Assembly (NCBI RefSeq): GCF_013201975.1
Contig: NZ_CP053845.1
Span: 310,001 to 374,000, forward strand
Direction of reading: 5' to 3'
Source: Campylobacter sp. CCUG 57310
Lineage (GTDB): Bacteria; Campylobacterota; Campylobacteria; Campylobacterales; Campylobacteraceae
DNA: 64,000 nucleotides
The stretch's first letter is position 1; every line of letters begins with the position of its first letter. The notes under the pieces are model-generated. The model was not told where the DNA came from. It saw nothing but the letters and a program-made list of their open reading frames with translations, and ran no database searches. Shown here piece after piece: positions 1 to 9,920 of the stretch. Made by a program: the position numbers and the translations under genes.

Positions 1-478
1 GGATTATGTCGTGATTTAAAAATTCTTTATATAGGTTGATTACATCACTTTGAACGCCTGTTGCGCCAAACAGCATGTTGTTTAATCTCGTAGCTAAAAC
101 CGCTCTAGCAGTCTTGATAGGCATATCCTCATAAACGCCGCCACAGTGAGCATGGATTAGTCCGATGTTAAAATCAGTTGAAGCTTTGATAACTTCGGCA
201 TCCAAATTTCCCTTTGCATCTACGAATTTTTTATCTTTATTAAGCCCAACCCCAACGGTTAATCCGTAAATTTTTTGACCGTCTTTTGCTGCTTGAAGCA
301 GTACCTCGTGAGATTTTTGAGCTTTTTTAAAAGCTTTTTCGCTAATCTCTACTTTAGCACCATTTGAAATCGCTAAAATTTCTTTTGATGAGACGCTTTC
401 TCCATTAAGAGTTATAGTTTGAGCGCTAAGTCCAAGCGCCAACACGGCTACTATAGATAAATTTCTAAAGTTAAACAT
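1..478 (-). CDS. Exported aromatic amino acid lyase-like protein (partial, runs off left edge)
   Basis: Reading the minus strand from an ATG at 478, preceded by a GGAGGA ribosome site at about 483-488, gives about 159 residues with no stop before the window edge. The first 20 residues look like a signal peptide (basic start, then a hydrophobic stretch ending in LSAQ). What follows matches the N-terminal part of the histidine/phenylalanine ammonia-lyase family: a GLTVGVG stretch where the family has YGVNTGFG, then an H-rich segment (GLIHAHCGG), then RAVLATRLNNMLFGATGV, which is the family's RAxLxxRxNxLxxGxSG block. The MIO-forming Ala-Ser-Gly lies beyond the window, so catalysis cannot be judged. 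Family members are normally cytoplasmic; a signal peptide is unusual. Substrate is unknown. Confidence 0.72.
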   Translation of the reverse strand, partial: MFNFRNLSIVAVLALGLSAQTITLNGESVSSKEILAISNGAKVEISEKAFKKAQKSHEVLLQAAKDGQKIYGLTVGVGLNKDKKFVDAKGNLDAEVIKASTDFNIGLIHAHCGGVYEDMPIKTARAVLATRLNNMLFGATGVQSDVINLYKEFLNHDII

Positions 479-752
479 CAATTCCTCCTAAAAATTTGTT
501 TTGCAGGGTAATATTAAATAAAAATAATTTCCAAAAAGTAATTTTTTTCTAAAATTTAGACTTTATATTTAAAGTTTGTTGCAAATTTATTTCATTTGTA
601 AATTTGATTTAAATTTAATATCTCAGCCAAAATTTGGCTTAGACTTGAACCAAATTTAAAATAATTATTAGTTAATTGCATTAAACATCTATTTTGAAAT
701 TTCGTTTTATAATTAAAAAAATTGTATAATTGAAAGAAATTCAAGGAAAAAT
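479..752 (+). promoter_or_regulatory. Divergent regulatory region between the lyase-like gene and por
   Basis: This 274-bp AT-rich gap separates two divergent genes. Two -10-like TATAAT hexamers face por, at 708-713 and 725-730; the second is 22 bp ahead of the start codon and so is less likely to be used. A 15-bp palindrome AGCCAAAATTTGGCT lies at 625-639 and could be an operator. No clear -35 element is visible, which is common for Campylobacter promoters. Confidence 0.4.
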
Positions 753-3700
753 ATGAGCAAAATTATGAAAACTATGGACGGTAACGAGGCGGCGGCTTAC
801 GCTTCTTACGCATTTACGGAAGTTGCGGGAATTTATCCTATTACTCCGAGTTCTCCGATGGCTGATTACACTGACGCTTGGGCTGCGGCAGGAAAGAAAA
901 ATTTATTTGGAATGCCCGTTAAAGTCGTTGAAATGCAAAGCGAAGGAGGCGCGGCAGGAACGGTTCACGGCTCACTTCAAGTAGGCGCGCTTACCACTAC
1001 TTACACGGCTTCTCAAGGTCTGCTTTTAAAAATTCCTAATATGTATAAGATCGCAGGGCAGCTTCTTCCGGGAGTTATTCATGTGAGCGCTCGCTCTATC
1101 GCTGCTCAAGCTTTATCTATATTTGGCGATCATCAAGATATCTATGCCTGTCGCCAAACGGGGTTTGCGATGCTGGCAAGCGGTTCTGTTCAAGAGGTTA
1201 TGGATATCGCAGGCGTTGCGCATTTAGCGGCTATTAAGGGTCGCGTGCCGTTTTTGCACTTCTTTGACGGATTTAGAACAAGCCACGAAATTCAAAAGAT
1301 TGAAGTTATGGATTATGCTCATTTTGATAGACTTTTGGATAAAGAGGCTGTTCAAAAATTTAGAGACGAGGCGCTAAACCCCGAGAGTCCAAAGACTAGA
1401 GGCACGGCTCAAAACGATGATATCTACTTTCAAACCAGAGAACTAACTAACCGCTTTTATGACGCGGTTCCTGATATAGTTGCTGATTATTTGGCTGAAA
1501 TTTCAAAAATAACAGGACGCGAGTATAAGCCGTTTAACTACTATGGAGATCCGCAAGCGGAGCGAATTATAATAGCTATGGGCTCGGTAACTCAAACCCT
1601 TGAAGAGGTTGTTGATCACTTAAGAGCAAAGGGCGAAAAAGTAGGCATTATCAAAGTTCATTTGTATCGTCCTTTTAGCTTAAAATACTTATTTGACGTT
1701 ATGCCAAAGAGTGTTAAGAAAATCGCCGTTTTAGACCGCACAAAAGAGCCCGGAAGCTTGGGTGAGCCGCTATATCTTGACATAAAAGCTGCATTTTACG
1801 AAAGCGAATTAAAGCCTGTCGTAGTCGGCGGCAGATACGGACTTAGCTCAAAAGACGTCGATCCTGCGCAAATGATAGCCGTATTTGAAAATTTAAAACT
1901 AAATGAGTCTAAAAACGGCTTTACCGTAGGAATCGTAGATGATGTTACATTTACTTCGCTTGAAGTAAAAGAGAAAATTTCATTGAGTGATGATAGTGTA
2001 AAAGAGTGTTTGTTTTACGGACTTGGCGCGGACGGAACTGTTGGAGCCAATAAAAACTCCATTAAGATCATCGGCGATAAGACCGACCTTTACGCTCAGG
2101 CTTATTTCGCATACGATAGTAAAAAATCAGGCGGATACACACGCTCGCATTTAAGATTTGGTAAAAACCCTATCCGCTCGACATATCTTGTTTCAAACCC
2201 GCATTTTGTAGCTTGCTCGGTTGCGGCGTATCTTGAGCTTTACGAAGTTATAGACGGCATAAGACAAAACGGAACGTTTTTATTAAACTCAATCTGGGAT
2301 GCAGAGGAGACTTTGGCTAAAATTCCAAACAGAGTTAAGAGAATTTTGGCTCGCAAAAACGTAAATTTCTACATCATAAACGCTACTAAGCTGGCTCATG
2401 ATATCGGGCTTAAAAACCGCACAAATACTATTATGCAGTCAGCCTTTTTTAAGCTTGCAGACATCATACCTTTTGAAGATGCGCAAAAATACATGAAAGA
2501 ATACGCTCACAAAGCATACTCCAAAAAGGGCGAAGCGATAGTTGAGATGAACTATAAGGCTATCGATATGGGTGCCGGTGAGCTTGTAAAAGTACCAGTA
2601 GATCCTGCTTGGGCAAATTTAAACGATGAGAGCGATACGAAAGAACAATATATCGGAACCGATTTTGTCGAAAAGGTGGTAAAACCGATAAATGCGGCTA
2701 AGGGTGATAGCTTGCCAGTATCTGTGTTTTTGGGCTATGAAGACGGACATTTCGAGTCAGGAACAACGGCTTATGAAAAGCGCGGCGTAGGCGTGATGGT
2801 GCCAAAATGGATAGAGGAAAATTGTATCCAGTGTAACCAATGCGCATTTGTATGTCCGCATGCCGTCATAAGACCGTTTTTGATAGATGATAACGAGCTT
2901 GAAGCGGCTCCTCAAACCGTAAAAGATCATGTTTTAGAGGCAAAAGGCAAGGAGCTAAAAGGTCTAAAATATAAAATTCAAGTTAGTATCCTAGACTGCA
3001 CCGGCTGTGAGCTATGCGCGCAAAACTGCCCTAGCAAAGAAAAATCTCTTGTAATGGTGCCTTTTGAAGAGGAGCAGAGTAAAAACGAGCAGGTAAATGC
3101 CGATTATCTATTTAAAAATGTAACTTATAAAGATGATCTTATGAGTAAAGAAAGCGTTAAGGGTTCAAGCTTTGCTCAGCCTCTTTTTGAGTTCCACGCA
3201 GCTTGCCCGGGATGTGGGGAGACGCCTTATCTCGGTCTTGTTACAAGGCTATTTGGCGATCATATGATAGTGGCGAATGCGACAGGTTGTAGCTCTATTT
3301 ACGGAGGAAGCGCGCCTTCTACGCCATACACTACGAATAAAGACGGGCACGGCGTAGCTTGGGCGAATTCGCTCTTTGAAGATAATGCCGAATTCGGTAT
3401 GGGTATGGAAGTGGCTACACAGACTATCCGCCACCGCATAGAAGATATAATGCTTCGCACAAAAGATATCGTGCCAAACGCGCTTAGCGCGCTTTATACC
3501 GATTGGACTCAGTTTAAAAACGATAGCGCGAAAACCAAAGAGATAGCTAAAATTTTAGTGCCGATTTTAGAGCAAAATTCGCAAGTTGAAGGTGTAAAAG
3601 AAATTTTAAGTCTTAAAAAATACCTCATTAGAAAATCTCAATGGATCATCGGAGGCGACGGATGGGCGTATGATATCGGATTTGGCGGACTGGATCACGT

Positions 3701-4334
3701 ATTAGCAAGCGGTGAGAACGTAAATGTGCTTGTGCTTGATACTGAGGTTTATTCAAACACGGGCGGGCAAAGCTCAAAAGCAAGTCGTGCGGGTTCGATC
3801 GCGCAATTTACCGCTTCGGGAAAACCTGCTCAGAAAAAGGATCTTGGCTATATCGCTATGACTTACGGAAACATCTTCGTAGCTCAGATAAACTCAAACG
3901 CAAGCCAAGCAAACACGATAAAAGCGATTTTAGCGGCTGAAGCGTATGACGGACCAAGCCTTGTGATAGCTTACTCTCCTTGCATCGCTCACGGTATCAA
4001 AGGCGGACTTAGCTACTCGGGCAATCAGGCTGAACTTGCTACAAAATGCGGTTACTGGCCGACTTATGTCTATGATCCAAGACTAATGAAAGAGGGTAAA
4101 AATCCGCTTAAGATGACATCCAAAGAGCCTGACTGGAGCCTTTATGAGGAATTTTTACTAAATGAAGTTAGATATAGCGCGCTTAAAAAGACAAATCCGC
4201 AGCACGCAGACGCGCTTTTAGCGAAAAATAAAGCCGACGCTCAAAGGCGCTACCGCCAGCTAAAACGCCTTTCAATCGCTGATTTTAGCGATGAAATCGA
4301 GCAAGTCGCAACTAGTGATAATGCCGGCGAATAA
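753..4334 (+). CDS. por: Pyruvate:flavodoxin/ferredoxin oxidoreductase
   Basis: This 1193-residue protein is a single-chain pyruvate:flavodoxin oxidoreductase (NifJ/Por type), oxidising pyruvate with CoA to acetyl-CoA and CO2 in the cytoplasm. Domain order fits the family: N-terminal pyruvate-binding domain (YPITPSSPMAD near residues 28-38), domain II, an EKR-type domain around 425-480, two 4Fe-4S clusters (CIQCNQCAFVCP from 691; CTGCELCAQNCP from 749), a proximal-cluster CPGCG at 818, and the thiamine diphosphate domain (GGDGWAYDIGFGG, later YSNTGGQSSKAS). Length is normal. The start has an AAGGA ribosome site 6 bp upstream. The likely electron acceptor is the flavodoxin at 9921. In this genus the enzyme replaces pyruvate dehydrogenase. 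Confidence 0.97.
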   Translation: MSKIMKTMDGNEAAAYASYAFTEVAGIYPITPSSPMADYTDAWAAAGKKNLFGMPVKVVEMQSEGGAAGTVHGSLQVGALTTTYTASQGLLLKIPNMYKIAGQLLPGVIHVSARSIAAQALSIFGDHQDIYACRQTGFAMLASGSVQEVMDIAGVAHLAAIKGRVPFLHFFDGFRTSHEIQKIEVMDYAHFDRLLDKEAVQKFRDEALNPESPKTRGTAQNDDIYFQTRELTNRFYDAVPDIVADYLAEISKITGREYKPFNYYGDPQAERIIIAMGSVTQTLEEVVDHLRAKGEKVGIIKVHLYRPFSLKYLFDVMPKSVKKIAVLDRTKEPGSLGEPLYLDIKAAFYESELKPVVVGGRYGLSSKDVDPAQMIAVFENLKLNESKNGFTVGIVDDVTFTSLEVKEKISLSDDSVKECLFYGLGADGTVGANKNSIKIIGDKTDLYAQAYFAYDSKKSGGYTRSHLRFGKNPIRSTYLVSNPHFVACSVAAYLELYEVIDGIRQNGTFLLNSIWDAEETLAKIPNRVKRILARKNVNFYIINATKLAHDIGLKNRTNTIMQSAFFKLADIIPFEDAQKYMKEYAHKAYSKKGEAIVEMNYKAIDMGAGELVKVPVDPAWANLNDESDTKEQYIGTDFVEKVVKPINAAKGDSLPVSVFLGYEDGHFESGTTAYEKRGVGVMVPKWIEENCIQCNQCAFVCPHAVIRPFLIDDNELEAAPQTVKDHVLEAKGKELKGLKYKIQVSILDCTGCELCAQNCPSKEKSLVMVPFEEEQSKNEQVNADYLFKNVTYKDDLMSKESVKGSSFAQPLFEFHAACPGCGETPYLGLVTRLFGDHMIVANATGCSSIYGGSAPSTPYTTNKDGHGVAWANSLFEDNAEFGMGMEVATQTIRHRIEDIMLRTKDIVPNALSALYTDWTQFKNDSAKTKEIAKILVPILEQNSQVEGVKEILSLKKYLIRKSQWIIGGDGWAYDIGFGGLDHVLASGENVNVLVLDTEVYSNTGGQSSKASRAGSIAQFTASGKPAQKKDLGYIAMTYGNIFVAQINSNASQANTIKAILAAEAYDGPSLVIAYSPCIAHGIKGGLSYSGNQAELATKCGYWPTYVYDPRLMKEGKNPLKMTSKEPDWSLYEEFLLNEVRYSALKKTNPQHADALLAKNKADAQRRYRQLKRLSIADFSDEIEQVATSDNAGE

Positions 4335-4338
4335 TCTA

Positions 4339-4370
4339 AAATTTAGCCGCCAAATTTGGCGGCTAAATTT
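4339..4370 (+). terminator. Rho-independent terminator after por
   Basis: A 13-bp perfect stem (AAATTTAGCCGCC paired with its complement) with a 6-nt loop sits 5 bp after the por stop codon. The lower stem ends in AAATTTAT rather than a long T run, so it may work in either direction. Confidence 0.75.
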
Positions 4371-4537
4371 ATAACGCTTAGAAATTTTCTAGCCGGTAAA
4401 TCCTCTGCCGCATTAGCTCTTATTGCCTGCTTTAAAGGCACAAAACCGGGAATAAATTTAACTCATAAATGCCGCTAAAATCTACGCGATTTAAAATTTA
4501 ATCGCTCTAAATTTTATATAACCGCACCAAAATGCTA

Positions 4538-4543
4538 TATAAT
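4538..4543 (+). promoter_or_regulatory. Candidate -10 element for the MORN-repeat gene
   Basis: TATAAT lies 30 bp upstream of the start at 4574 within an AT-rich stretch (TGCTATATAAT). No -35 match stands out. Confidence 0.45.
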
Positions 4544-4573
4544 ATGTTTAAATTTATCTAATGCAGGATAGCT

Positions 4574-5728
4574 ATGAAAATTTGCCGAATTTTATTAAAT
4601 TTAGCGTTTTTGTCCGTTTTCGCCGTTCATCTATATGCAGGACAGCAGGTAATGTCAGTGCAAAAGATAGTTGAAAAAGACGGACTTTTGTATGAAAAAG
4701 GTAGTCGTAAGCCTTATACCGGCGTATGGGAATTTCGCTCGTATTGGGACGAGGATATGTATGATTTTCCGATCTACGGCGTAGCGATAAAGCGAAATAA
4801 GCCAAAAAAGACTGCGCTTTTTCGCCAGATAGATGTAAAAGACGGAGTGGCGTATTTCCAGCGAGATTATGACAATAGCGGCGAATGGCTGCAAAGCTCA
4901 TACGAGCTAAAAAACGGCGTCCGTGAAGGTATAAGTAAAATTTACTATCCCGAAAACGGCAAGCTGATGCAAAAGATCCTTTACAAAAACGGCATTCGCG
5001 AGGGTATATATGAGCGGTATTACGAGGATAGCGGAAATTTGAAGCAGCGCGGATTATATAGAAACGATAAGCTTGAGGGCGAATTTTTCGATTTCTACGA
5101 GAGCGGAGAAGTGATGGCAAAGAGCGTTTATGAAAACGGCTTGCAACAAGGCGACGAGCTAGCTTACTACAAAGACGGCAAATTGCAAGCGCGCACTCCG
5201 TATAAAGACGACAAAAAAGAAGGTATAGAAGAGCGATATTTTAAAAGCGGCAAGGTGGAGGCTAAAATCAACTATAAAGATAACTTTCAAAACGGCGAGG
5301 CTATTTATTATTACGAAAGCGGCGCGGTGCGCTCAAGAGCTAACTACAAAGAGAGTGAGATAGAAGGAACGGCTAGAGATTACTATGAAAACGGCAAACT
5401 AAAGGGTGAATATCCCCATGAAAACGGCAAGCAAGCGGGTGTCGCACTAGAATATCATGAAAACGGCAAATTGCGAGCGAAGGTAAATTTTAAAGATGGG
5501 TTTAAGCACGGATGGTATCAAACCTACCATAAAAACGGAGCTTTGGAGGCGAAAGTGCTTTTTGAAAACGGGCGCGAAGAGGGTGTAGCTGAGCATTTTT
5601 ACGATAATGGTAAGCTAGAAGCTACTGGCGAATTTAAGCATGGAAAGCTAATAAGCGTCAAAAGATACGATAAAAACGGCAAAATAACGAGCGAGAAATA
5701 CGATGAAAAGGGCTTGCCGAGAGAGTGA
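4574..5728 (+). CDS. Secreted MORN_2-repeat protein (YwqK-like)
   Basis: A 384-residue protein with a signal peptide (basic MKICR, hydrophobic core, cleavage near LYAG). From about residue 100 to the end it is a run of roughly 20-24-residue repeats of the form YYENGKL...YKNGxxEG, the MORN_2 pattern; I count more than ten units. Annotation pipelines often call such proteins 'toxin-antitoxin system YwqK family antitoxin', but no toxin partner is visible here and the signal peptide argues for an envelope or exported role. Many units share near-identical codons such as GAAAACGGCAA, so unit number could vary by slippage or recombination. Function is unknown. Confidence 0.85.
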   Translation: MKICRILLNLAFLSVFAVHLYAGQQVMSVQKIVEKDGLLYEKGSRKPYTGVWEFRSYWDEDMYDFPIYGVAIKRNKPKKTALFRQIDVKDGVAYFQRDYDNSGEWLQSSYELKNGVREGISKIYYPENGKLMQKILYKNGIREGIYERYYEDSGNLKQRGLYRNDKLEGEFFDFYESGEVMAKSVYENGLQQGDELAYYKDGKLQARTPYKDDKKEGIEERYFKSGKVEAKINYKDNFQNGEAIYYYESGAVRSRANYKESEIEGTARDYYENGKLKGEYPHENGKQAGVALEYHENGKLRAKVNFKDGFKHGWYQTYHKNGALEAKVLFENGREEGVAEHFYDNGKLEATGEFKHGKLISVKRYDKNGKITSEKYDEKGLPRE

Positions 5729-5759
5729 AATTTGGCGGTAGCAAAATTAAAGGAAAAAT

Positions 5760-6449
5760 ATGAAAAAGATCGGTCTAATCGGCGGTATGAGTTATGAATC
5801 CACGATCACTTATTACGAACAAATAAATAAAAAGATCAATGAGCGACTAGGCGGGCTAAACAGCGCAGAAATCGTCGTAAGCAGCTTAAATTTTGAGCCT
5901 ATTGAGGCGTATCAGCGCGCCGGCAAGTGGGACGAGGCGGGTGAAATTTTAGCTTATCATGCAGGTATTTTGGAAGGTGCGGGATGCGATTTTATATTTA
6001 TTTGCACTAATACCATGCATAAAATTTATGATGCGGTACAAAGCGCAGTAAGTGCCCCTATCGTGCATATCGCGGATGCTACGCTTAATGTGCTAAAGCA
6101 TGAAAATATCGCTCGCGTGGGTTTGCTTGGCACTATCTATACGATGAAAGAAGGATTTTATAAAGATAGGTTGGTGTGCGGCGGCGTAGAAGTCGTTTTG
6201 CCAAGCGAAGATGAGATGAAAATTGTAAATAGCGTTATCTTTGATGAGCTTTGCTTGGGTAAAATTTTAGATAACTCGCGTGAGAAATTCCTGCAAATTA
6301 TTGAAAATTTAGCTAAACAAGGTGCCGGTGGTGTGATACTAGGTTGCACGGAAATAGGATTGCTTATTTCTCAATTAGACACCAAAGTAAAGCTATTTGA
6401 TACTACTTTGATACATATAGACGAAGCGGTAAAATTGGCTCTGTTTTAG
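5760..6449 (+). CDS. Aspartate/glutamate racemase family protein
   Basis: A 229-residue protein of the cofactor-independent Asp/Glu racemase family (RacD/YgeA-like). It begins KKIGLIGGMSYEST, the usual substrate-binding start, and has both catalytic cysteines in the expected settings: CTNTMH near residue 83 and GCTEIGLL near 197. It probably interconverts L- and D-aspartate or a related amino acid; substrate cannot be read from sequence. It lies 31 bp after the MORN gene with its own AAGGA site, so the two could be co-transcribed. MurI glutamate racemase is a less likely reading because the flanking motifs are of the RacD type. Confidence 0.88.
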   Translation: MKKIGLIGGMSYESTITYYEQINKKINERLGGLNSAEIVVSSLNFEPIEAYQRAGKWDEAGEILAYHAGILEGAGCDFIFICTNTMHKIYDAVQSAVSAPIVHIADATLNVLKHENIARVGLLGTIYTMKEGFYKDRLVCGGVEVVLPSEDEMKIVNSVIFDELCLGKILDNSREKFLQIIENLAKQGAGGVILGCTEIGLLISQLDTKVKLFDTTLIHIDEAVKLALF

Positions 6450-6650
6450 GTTAAACTAAAAATAATTTTTAGCAAGATTGACTTGCAGGCTAGTTCAGAA
6501 TAATTAATTTTATTAATAAAAATAAACTATACAGTAATATTTTATTTGTTTGGCTAATTTATATTATTTATTTTATTAAAAATTTAGAGAAATATTATTA
6601 AAATCGCACTATAAATTTATTAATATTTAAGCTATATTTTAAGGATTTTT

Positions 6651-8615
6651 ATGTTTGGGTTTTTTAATAAAAAAAGTGAAAATTCGGATGTGTCCGTCAA
6701 TGAAAACGACCTGCTTAGCTTGTATTTATCTTCAAGCGATATAGAAAATAAAATTAGCGCCGTTAAAATGCCAATCAAGTTGGCTCTTGGTTATGTGATG
6801 CCAAATTCCGATTTTTCAAATATCAGCAATCGCCTAAAAAACATATTGCCTTCGGATTGTATTTTGATTTTAGCCAGCTCTTCGGGTCTTTTGTGTAGCA
6901 TAGACGGCTTTAAATCTAAAGATAAAATTTACGGAGAGGGTATGGACGGCGATGGTGTAGCTTTGATGCTGTTTTCTAAAAATATGATCAAGGATACGTA
7001 CGTAGCAACAGTAAATTTGCATGCTAATACAAAAGAAGCCAAAGAACAGATAGAAAAGATCCAAAGAGAAATTTCAAGCATAAAAGTGCCTTTTAAAGCA
7101 GATTACGAAGATACTTTAGCATACACTCTTATAGACGGACTGAGCGCGAGCGAGAGCTTTTTCATGGAGGCTATTTATAATTCTGGCAAAAACCCGTGTC
7201 TGTATGTCGGAGGAAGTGCAGGTGGAAAGCTTGATTTTCAAAATACATACATCTATGACAACTCAAGGATAGTCCAAGGCAGTGCCGTAATAGCTTATAT
7301 AAAGCTTAATGAAGGCTATCGTTTCGGCGTCTTTAAATCTCAAAATTTTGAAGCTACGTCTACTAAATTTACAGTTTTATCCGCTGATATAAAGACCAGA
7401 GTCGTAAGAGAATTTGTAGATATCAATACAAAAAGCCGAGTTAACTGCATAGACGCGCTTTGCGATACTTTTAAATGCTCGCCTGTAGAGTTAAGATCAA
7501 AAATGAGCCAATACACATTCGGCATAAAAATAAATAACGAAATTTACGTGCGCTCGGTTGCAAATTTTGATTTAGAAAACAAATTAATGCAGATGTATTG
7601 CGATATAGACAGCGCCGAAGAGCTTTATCTACTTAAAAAAACAGATTTCATAAGCTCAACTGTGGATAATTACAATAAATTTAGCAGCGGCAAGCCAAAG
7701 CCTATCGGAGCGATACTGAATGATTGTATTCTAAGAAGACTAAATAATGCAAGCGAGCTTAGCGGCGTTAAAATTTTTAACGATTTTCCTGCGGTCGGGT
7801 TTTCTACCTTTGGCGAGCTTTTGGGCATAAATATCAATGAAACCCTGACGGCTATATTTTTTTACAAGACACAAAGTCAGTTTAGCGATGATTACGTAAA
7901 TTCATTTATCAATAAATATAGCGAATTTAAAGCCTATTTCTTAATGAAAAGAGTACAGAGGCTAGAGCTTATTAATCTTATAAATAAAACTATGTTGCTT
8001 CAGCTAGAGGCAAGTTTTCCGATTATAGATGGTGCAAGTTTGGCTCTTAAAAACACTTCAAAAGACTTTGAAGAGGTTAAAAGCGATATAGATAAGGTAA
8101 ATACGGTCTTAAAGCAGCTTGAAATTTGGCTTGCGTCTAGTGGCGAAAAGATGAATGTGGAAAATGAAATTTCTCAGCTTTTAAATAGTATAAATGATTT
8201 AAACGGCATTTTTGAGATCATTTCAGAGATAGCCGATCAGACGAATTTGCTTGCTTTAAACGCCGCTATAGAAGCTGCGCGCGCAGGAGAATACGGCAGA
8301 GGTTTTGCTGTGGTTGCTGATGAGGTTAGAAAACTTGCCGAAAGGACGCAAAAGTCCTTAGGGGAGACTACGAATTCCGTTAAATACGTATCTGAGCTTG
8401 TAAATTCTATAAGCGAAAATACTAAAGATATTAGCGTTCAGATGCTAGAGATATCTCAAAATTCGCAAAACGTATCCAATGCAATGAAAAATTTAGTAAA
8501 TTCGAGCGAAAAAATATCAAAACAGATGCAAGATCAGACTAGATCAAGTGATGAACTTGACATAGAACTTAAAAGAGTAAAGGTTTATGATGATTTACTG
8601 AGTAAATTGGTTTAA
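6651..8615 (+). CDS. Soluble chemoreceptor with FIST sensor domain
   Basis: A 654-residue protein with no membrane segment. Residues about 40-240 form a FIST N-terminal domain (YVGGSAGG motif near 185-192) and about 240-405 a FIST C-terminal domain; FIST domains are proposed to bind small ligands such as amino acids. The C-terminal part is an MCP signalling domain with the conserved hairpin tip [16 protein letters not shown] at about residues 529-544, which contacts CheA and CheW. It is therefore a cytoplasmic methyl-accepting-type receptor. The tip is almost identical to that of the membrane receptor at 27114, so both probably feed the same kinase. No C-terminal CheR-docking pentapeptide is seen. 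Confidence 0.88.
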   Translation: MFGFFNKKSENSDVSVNENDLLSLYLSSSDIENKISAVKMPIKLALGYVMPNSDFSNISNRLKNILPSDCILILASSSGLLCSIDGFKSKDKIYGEGMDGDGVALMLFSKNMIKDTYVATVNLHANTKEAKEQIEKIQREISSIKVPFKADYEDTLAYTLIDGLSASESFFMEAIYNSGKNPCLYVGGSAGGKLDFQNTYIYDNSRIVQGSAVIAYIKLNEGYRFGVFKSQNFEATSTKFTVLSADIKTRVVREFVDINTKSRVNCIDALCDTFKCSPVELRSKMSQYTFGIKINNEIYVRSVANFDLENKLMQMYCDIDSAEELYLLKKTDFISSTVDNYNKFSSGKPKPIGAILNDCILRRLNNASELSGVKIFNDFPAVGFSTFGELLGININETLTAIFFYKTQSQFSDDYVNSFINKYSEFKAYFLMKRVQRLELINLINKTMLLQLEASFPIIDGASLALKNTSKDFEEVKSDIDKVNTVLKQLEIWLASSGEKMNVENEISQLLNSINDLNGIFEIISEIADQTNLLALNAAIEAARAGEYGRGFAVVADEVRKLAERTQKSLGETTNSVKYVSELVNSISENTKDISVQMLEISQNSQNVSNAMKNLVNSSEKISKQMQDQTRSSDELDIELKRVKVYDDLLSKLV

Positions 8616-8859
8616 GCATAAAAGGCTAAATTTATAAAGTTAGTAGCTGTTGTACTATCTAAATTTAGCCAATTGTTTTACTTATGGTGCTAAAATCAAC
8701 AGTTAAATACAAGTTCTTAAAGATACTTCTAAAATTTCAAAGCTTAAATTTATGTTACAAATTTACACTAAACTGATAATAGATATCAAGACTAAGAAAT
8801 AATTTAGCAAAGATGGTTTATAATAATCGCTATCAAGATAAATGAAAATAGGAGTTTAT

Positions 8860-9180
8860 ATGTCAGTTTTAGTAATCGGAGCCGACGAGATAACGCCGAT
8901 AAAAGCGGTTTTAAGAGATTTGGGAGCTGAGAAGATAGAGCATTGGGATGCAAGAAACGAAAACAGAGTAAATCGCAAACCAATCCCTCAAGATACAGAG
9001 TGCGTTGTGATGCTAACGAGCTTTTTAAATCACAATACTATGAAAACCATCAAAACTCAAGCCAAAAAGCGAAATATCCCTATAGTGTGCGCAAAAAGAA
9101 GCGTTAGTTGCGTATTTTGCGAATACTGCAAGGTCTTTGGACTAGACAAGGAATTCAAATGCAAATCAAAAGATTGCTAA
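8860..9180 (+). CDS. DUF2325 domain protein
   Basis: I place the start at the ATG at 8860 because AGGAG sits 5 bp ahead of it; an upstream in-frame ATG at 8842 lacks a ribosome site. The 106-residue product matches DUF2325, a small fold with a conserved GADEITPIKAVLRDLGA opening and a cysteine-rich tail (CVFCEYC, CKSKDC). Function is not established. It is the first gene of a tight cluster with the next unknown gene and flavodoxin, an arrangement I recall from C. jejuni (Cj1384c-Cj1382c), which suggests a role tied to flavodoxin or iron-sulfur electron transfer. Confidence 0.8.
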   Translation: MSVLVIGADEITPIKAVLRDLGAEKIEHWDARNENRVNRKPIPQDTECVVMLTSFLNHNTMKTIKTQAKKRNIPIVCAKRSVSCVFCEYCKVFGLDKEFKCKSKDC

Positions 9181-9906
9181 ATGAAATTCGGCTTTTTATT
9201 AGATATTGGAGAAATAACTCCAAATATTTTTTCAAAGCTTGATAGGGTAAAAAAGGCAAAAATTTTTATAAATTTGTATAACTCATGTGTAGAAGATGAG
9301 CTAAAAATCCCTAAAAATTATTATAAATTCGGGCTTGGCTTGCAAGATATCTTCTTAAAAAGAGTTGATGAGTTATGCAAATTTAAACATCAAAGCTTTA
9401 AAAAGCCAACTAGCTTTTGTACGGCTTCAAATGCTATAATCCATGCTTTTAAAAATGGAAATTTAAACGAGATTCCCGTTATCGCAGGCACTCCTAAACA
9501 CCCTGCCGCAAAGCTACTCATGCTACTTAAATCACAAAACGGAATTTGTTTTGATGCGGATATAATGTTTTCTCAGTTTGTTTATGATAAAATCCGTAAA
9601 AAACATCTTGATAAAAATGTTTATTTTCAAGACGGCATAATCTTTGCGGAGCATAACGGCAGAAAAATTTTTGGAGTTTTGCCTAGCTTTAAGGAGATTT
9701 CAAAAGATAGGTTTCATCTGGCAAATTACGAAATAGCAAGGGCTTTTAAGGCTCTTGATGAGAACGGATTTGATAGGATGTTTGTTGTTTTTCCGCGCAA
9801 CACAAACTTCTTAAGGCACATAGAGGTTAATACTTGTTGCGGAAGCTATGGCGGTGAGGCTAGGCTTAAGCTCGTTCCTTACACCATCGTTCATAACGTA
9901 TTTTAA
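9181..9906 (+). CDS. Conserved hypothetical protein in the flavodoxin cluster
   Basis: A 241-residue cytoplasmic protein with no signal peptide or membrane segment and no family I can name. Its ATG follows directly on the stop codon of the DUF2325 gene, and flavodoxin begins 14 bp after its end, so the three are almost certainly one operon. A CCGSYGG motif with paired cysteines lies near residue 219. The neighbourhood is conserved in Campylobacter as I recall it. Function is not inferred. Confidence 0.75.
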   Translation: MKFGFLLDIGEITPNIFSKLDRVKKAKIFINLYNSCVEDELKIPKNYYKFGLGLQDIFLKRVDELCKFKHQSFKKPTSFCTASNAIIHAFKNGNLNEIPVIAGTPKHPAAKLLMLLKSQNGICFDADIMFSQFVYDKIRKKHLDKNVYFQDGIIFAEHNGRKIFGVLPSFKEISKDRFHLANYEIARAFKALDENGFDRMFVVFPRNTNFLRHIEVNTCCGSYGGEARLKLVPYTIVHNVF

Positions 9907-9920
9907 TTTAAGGAAAGTTT

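Noticed and set aside
4572-5120. 182-codon minus-strand frame
   Set aside because: Antisense to the MORN-repeat gene and produced by its repetitive codons.
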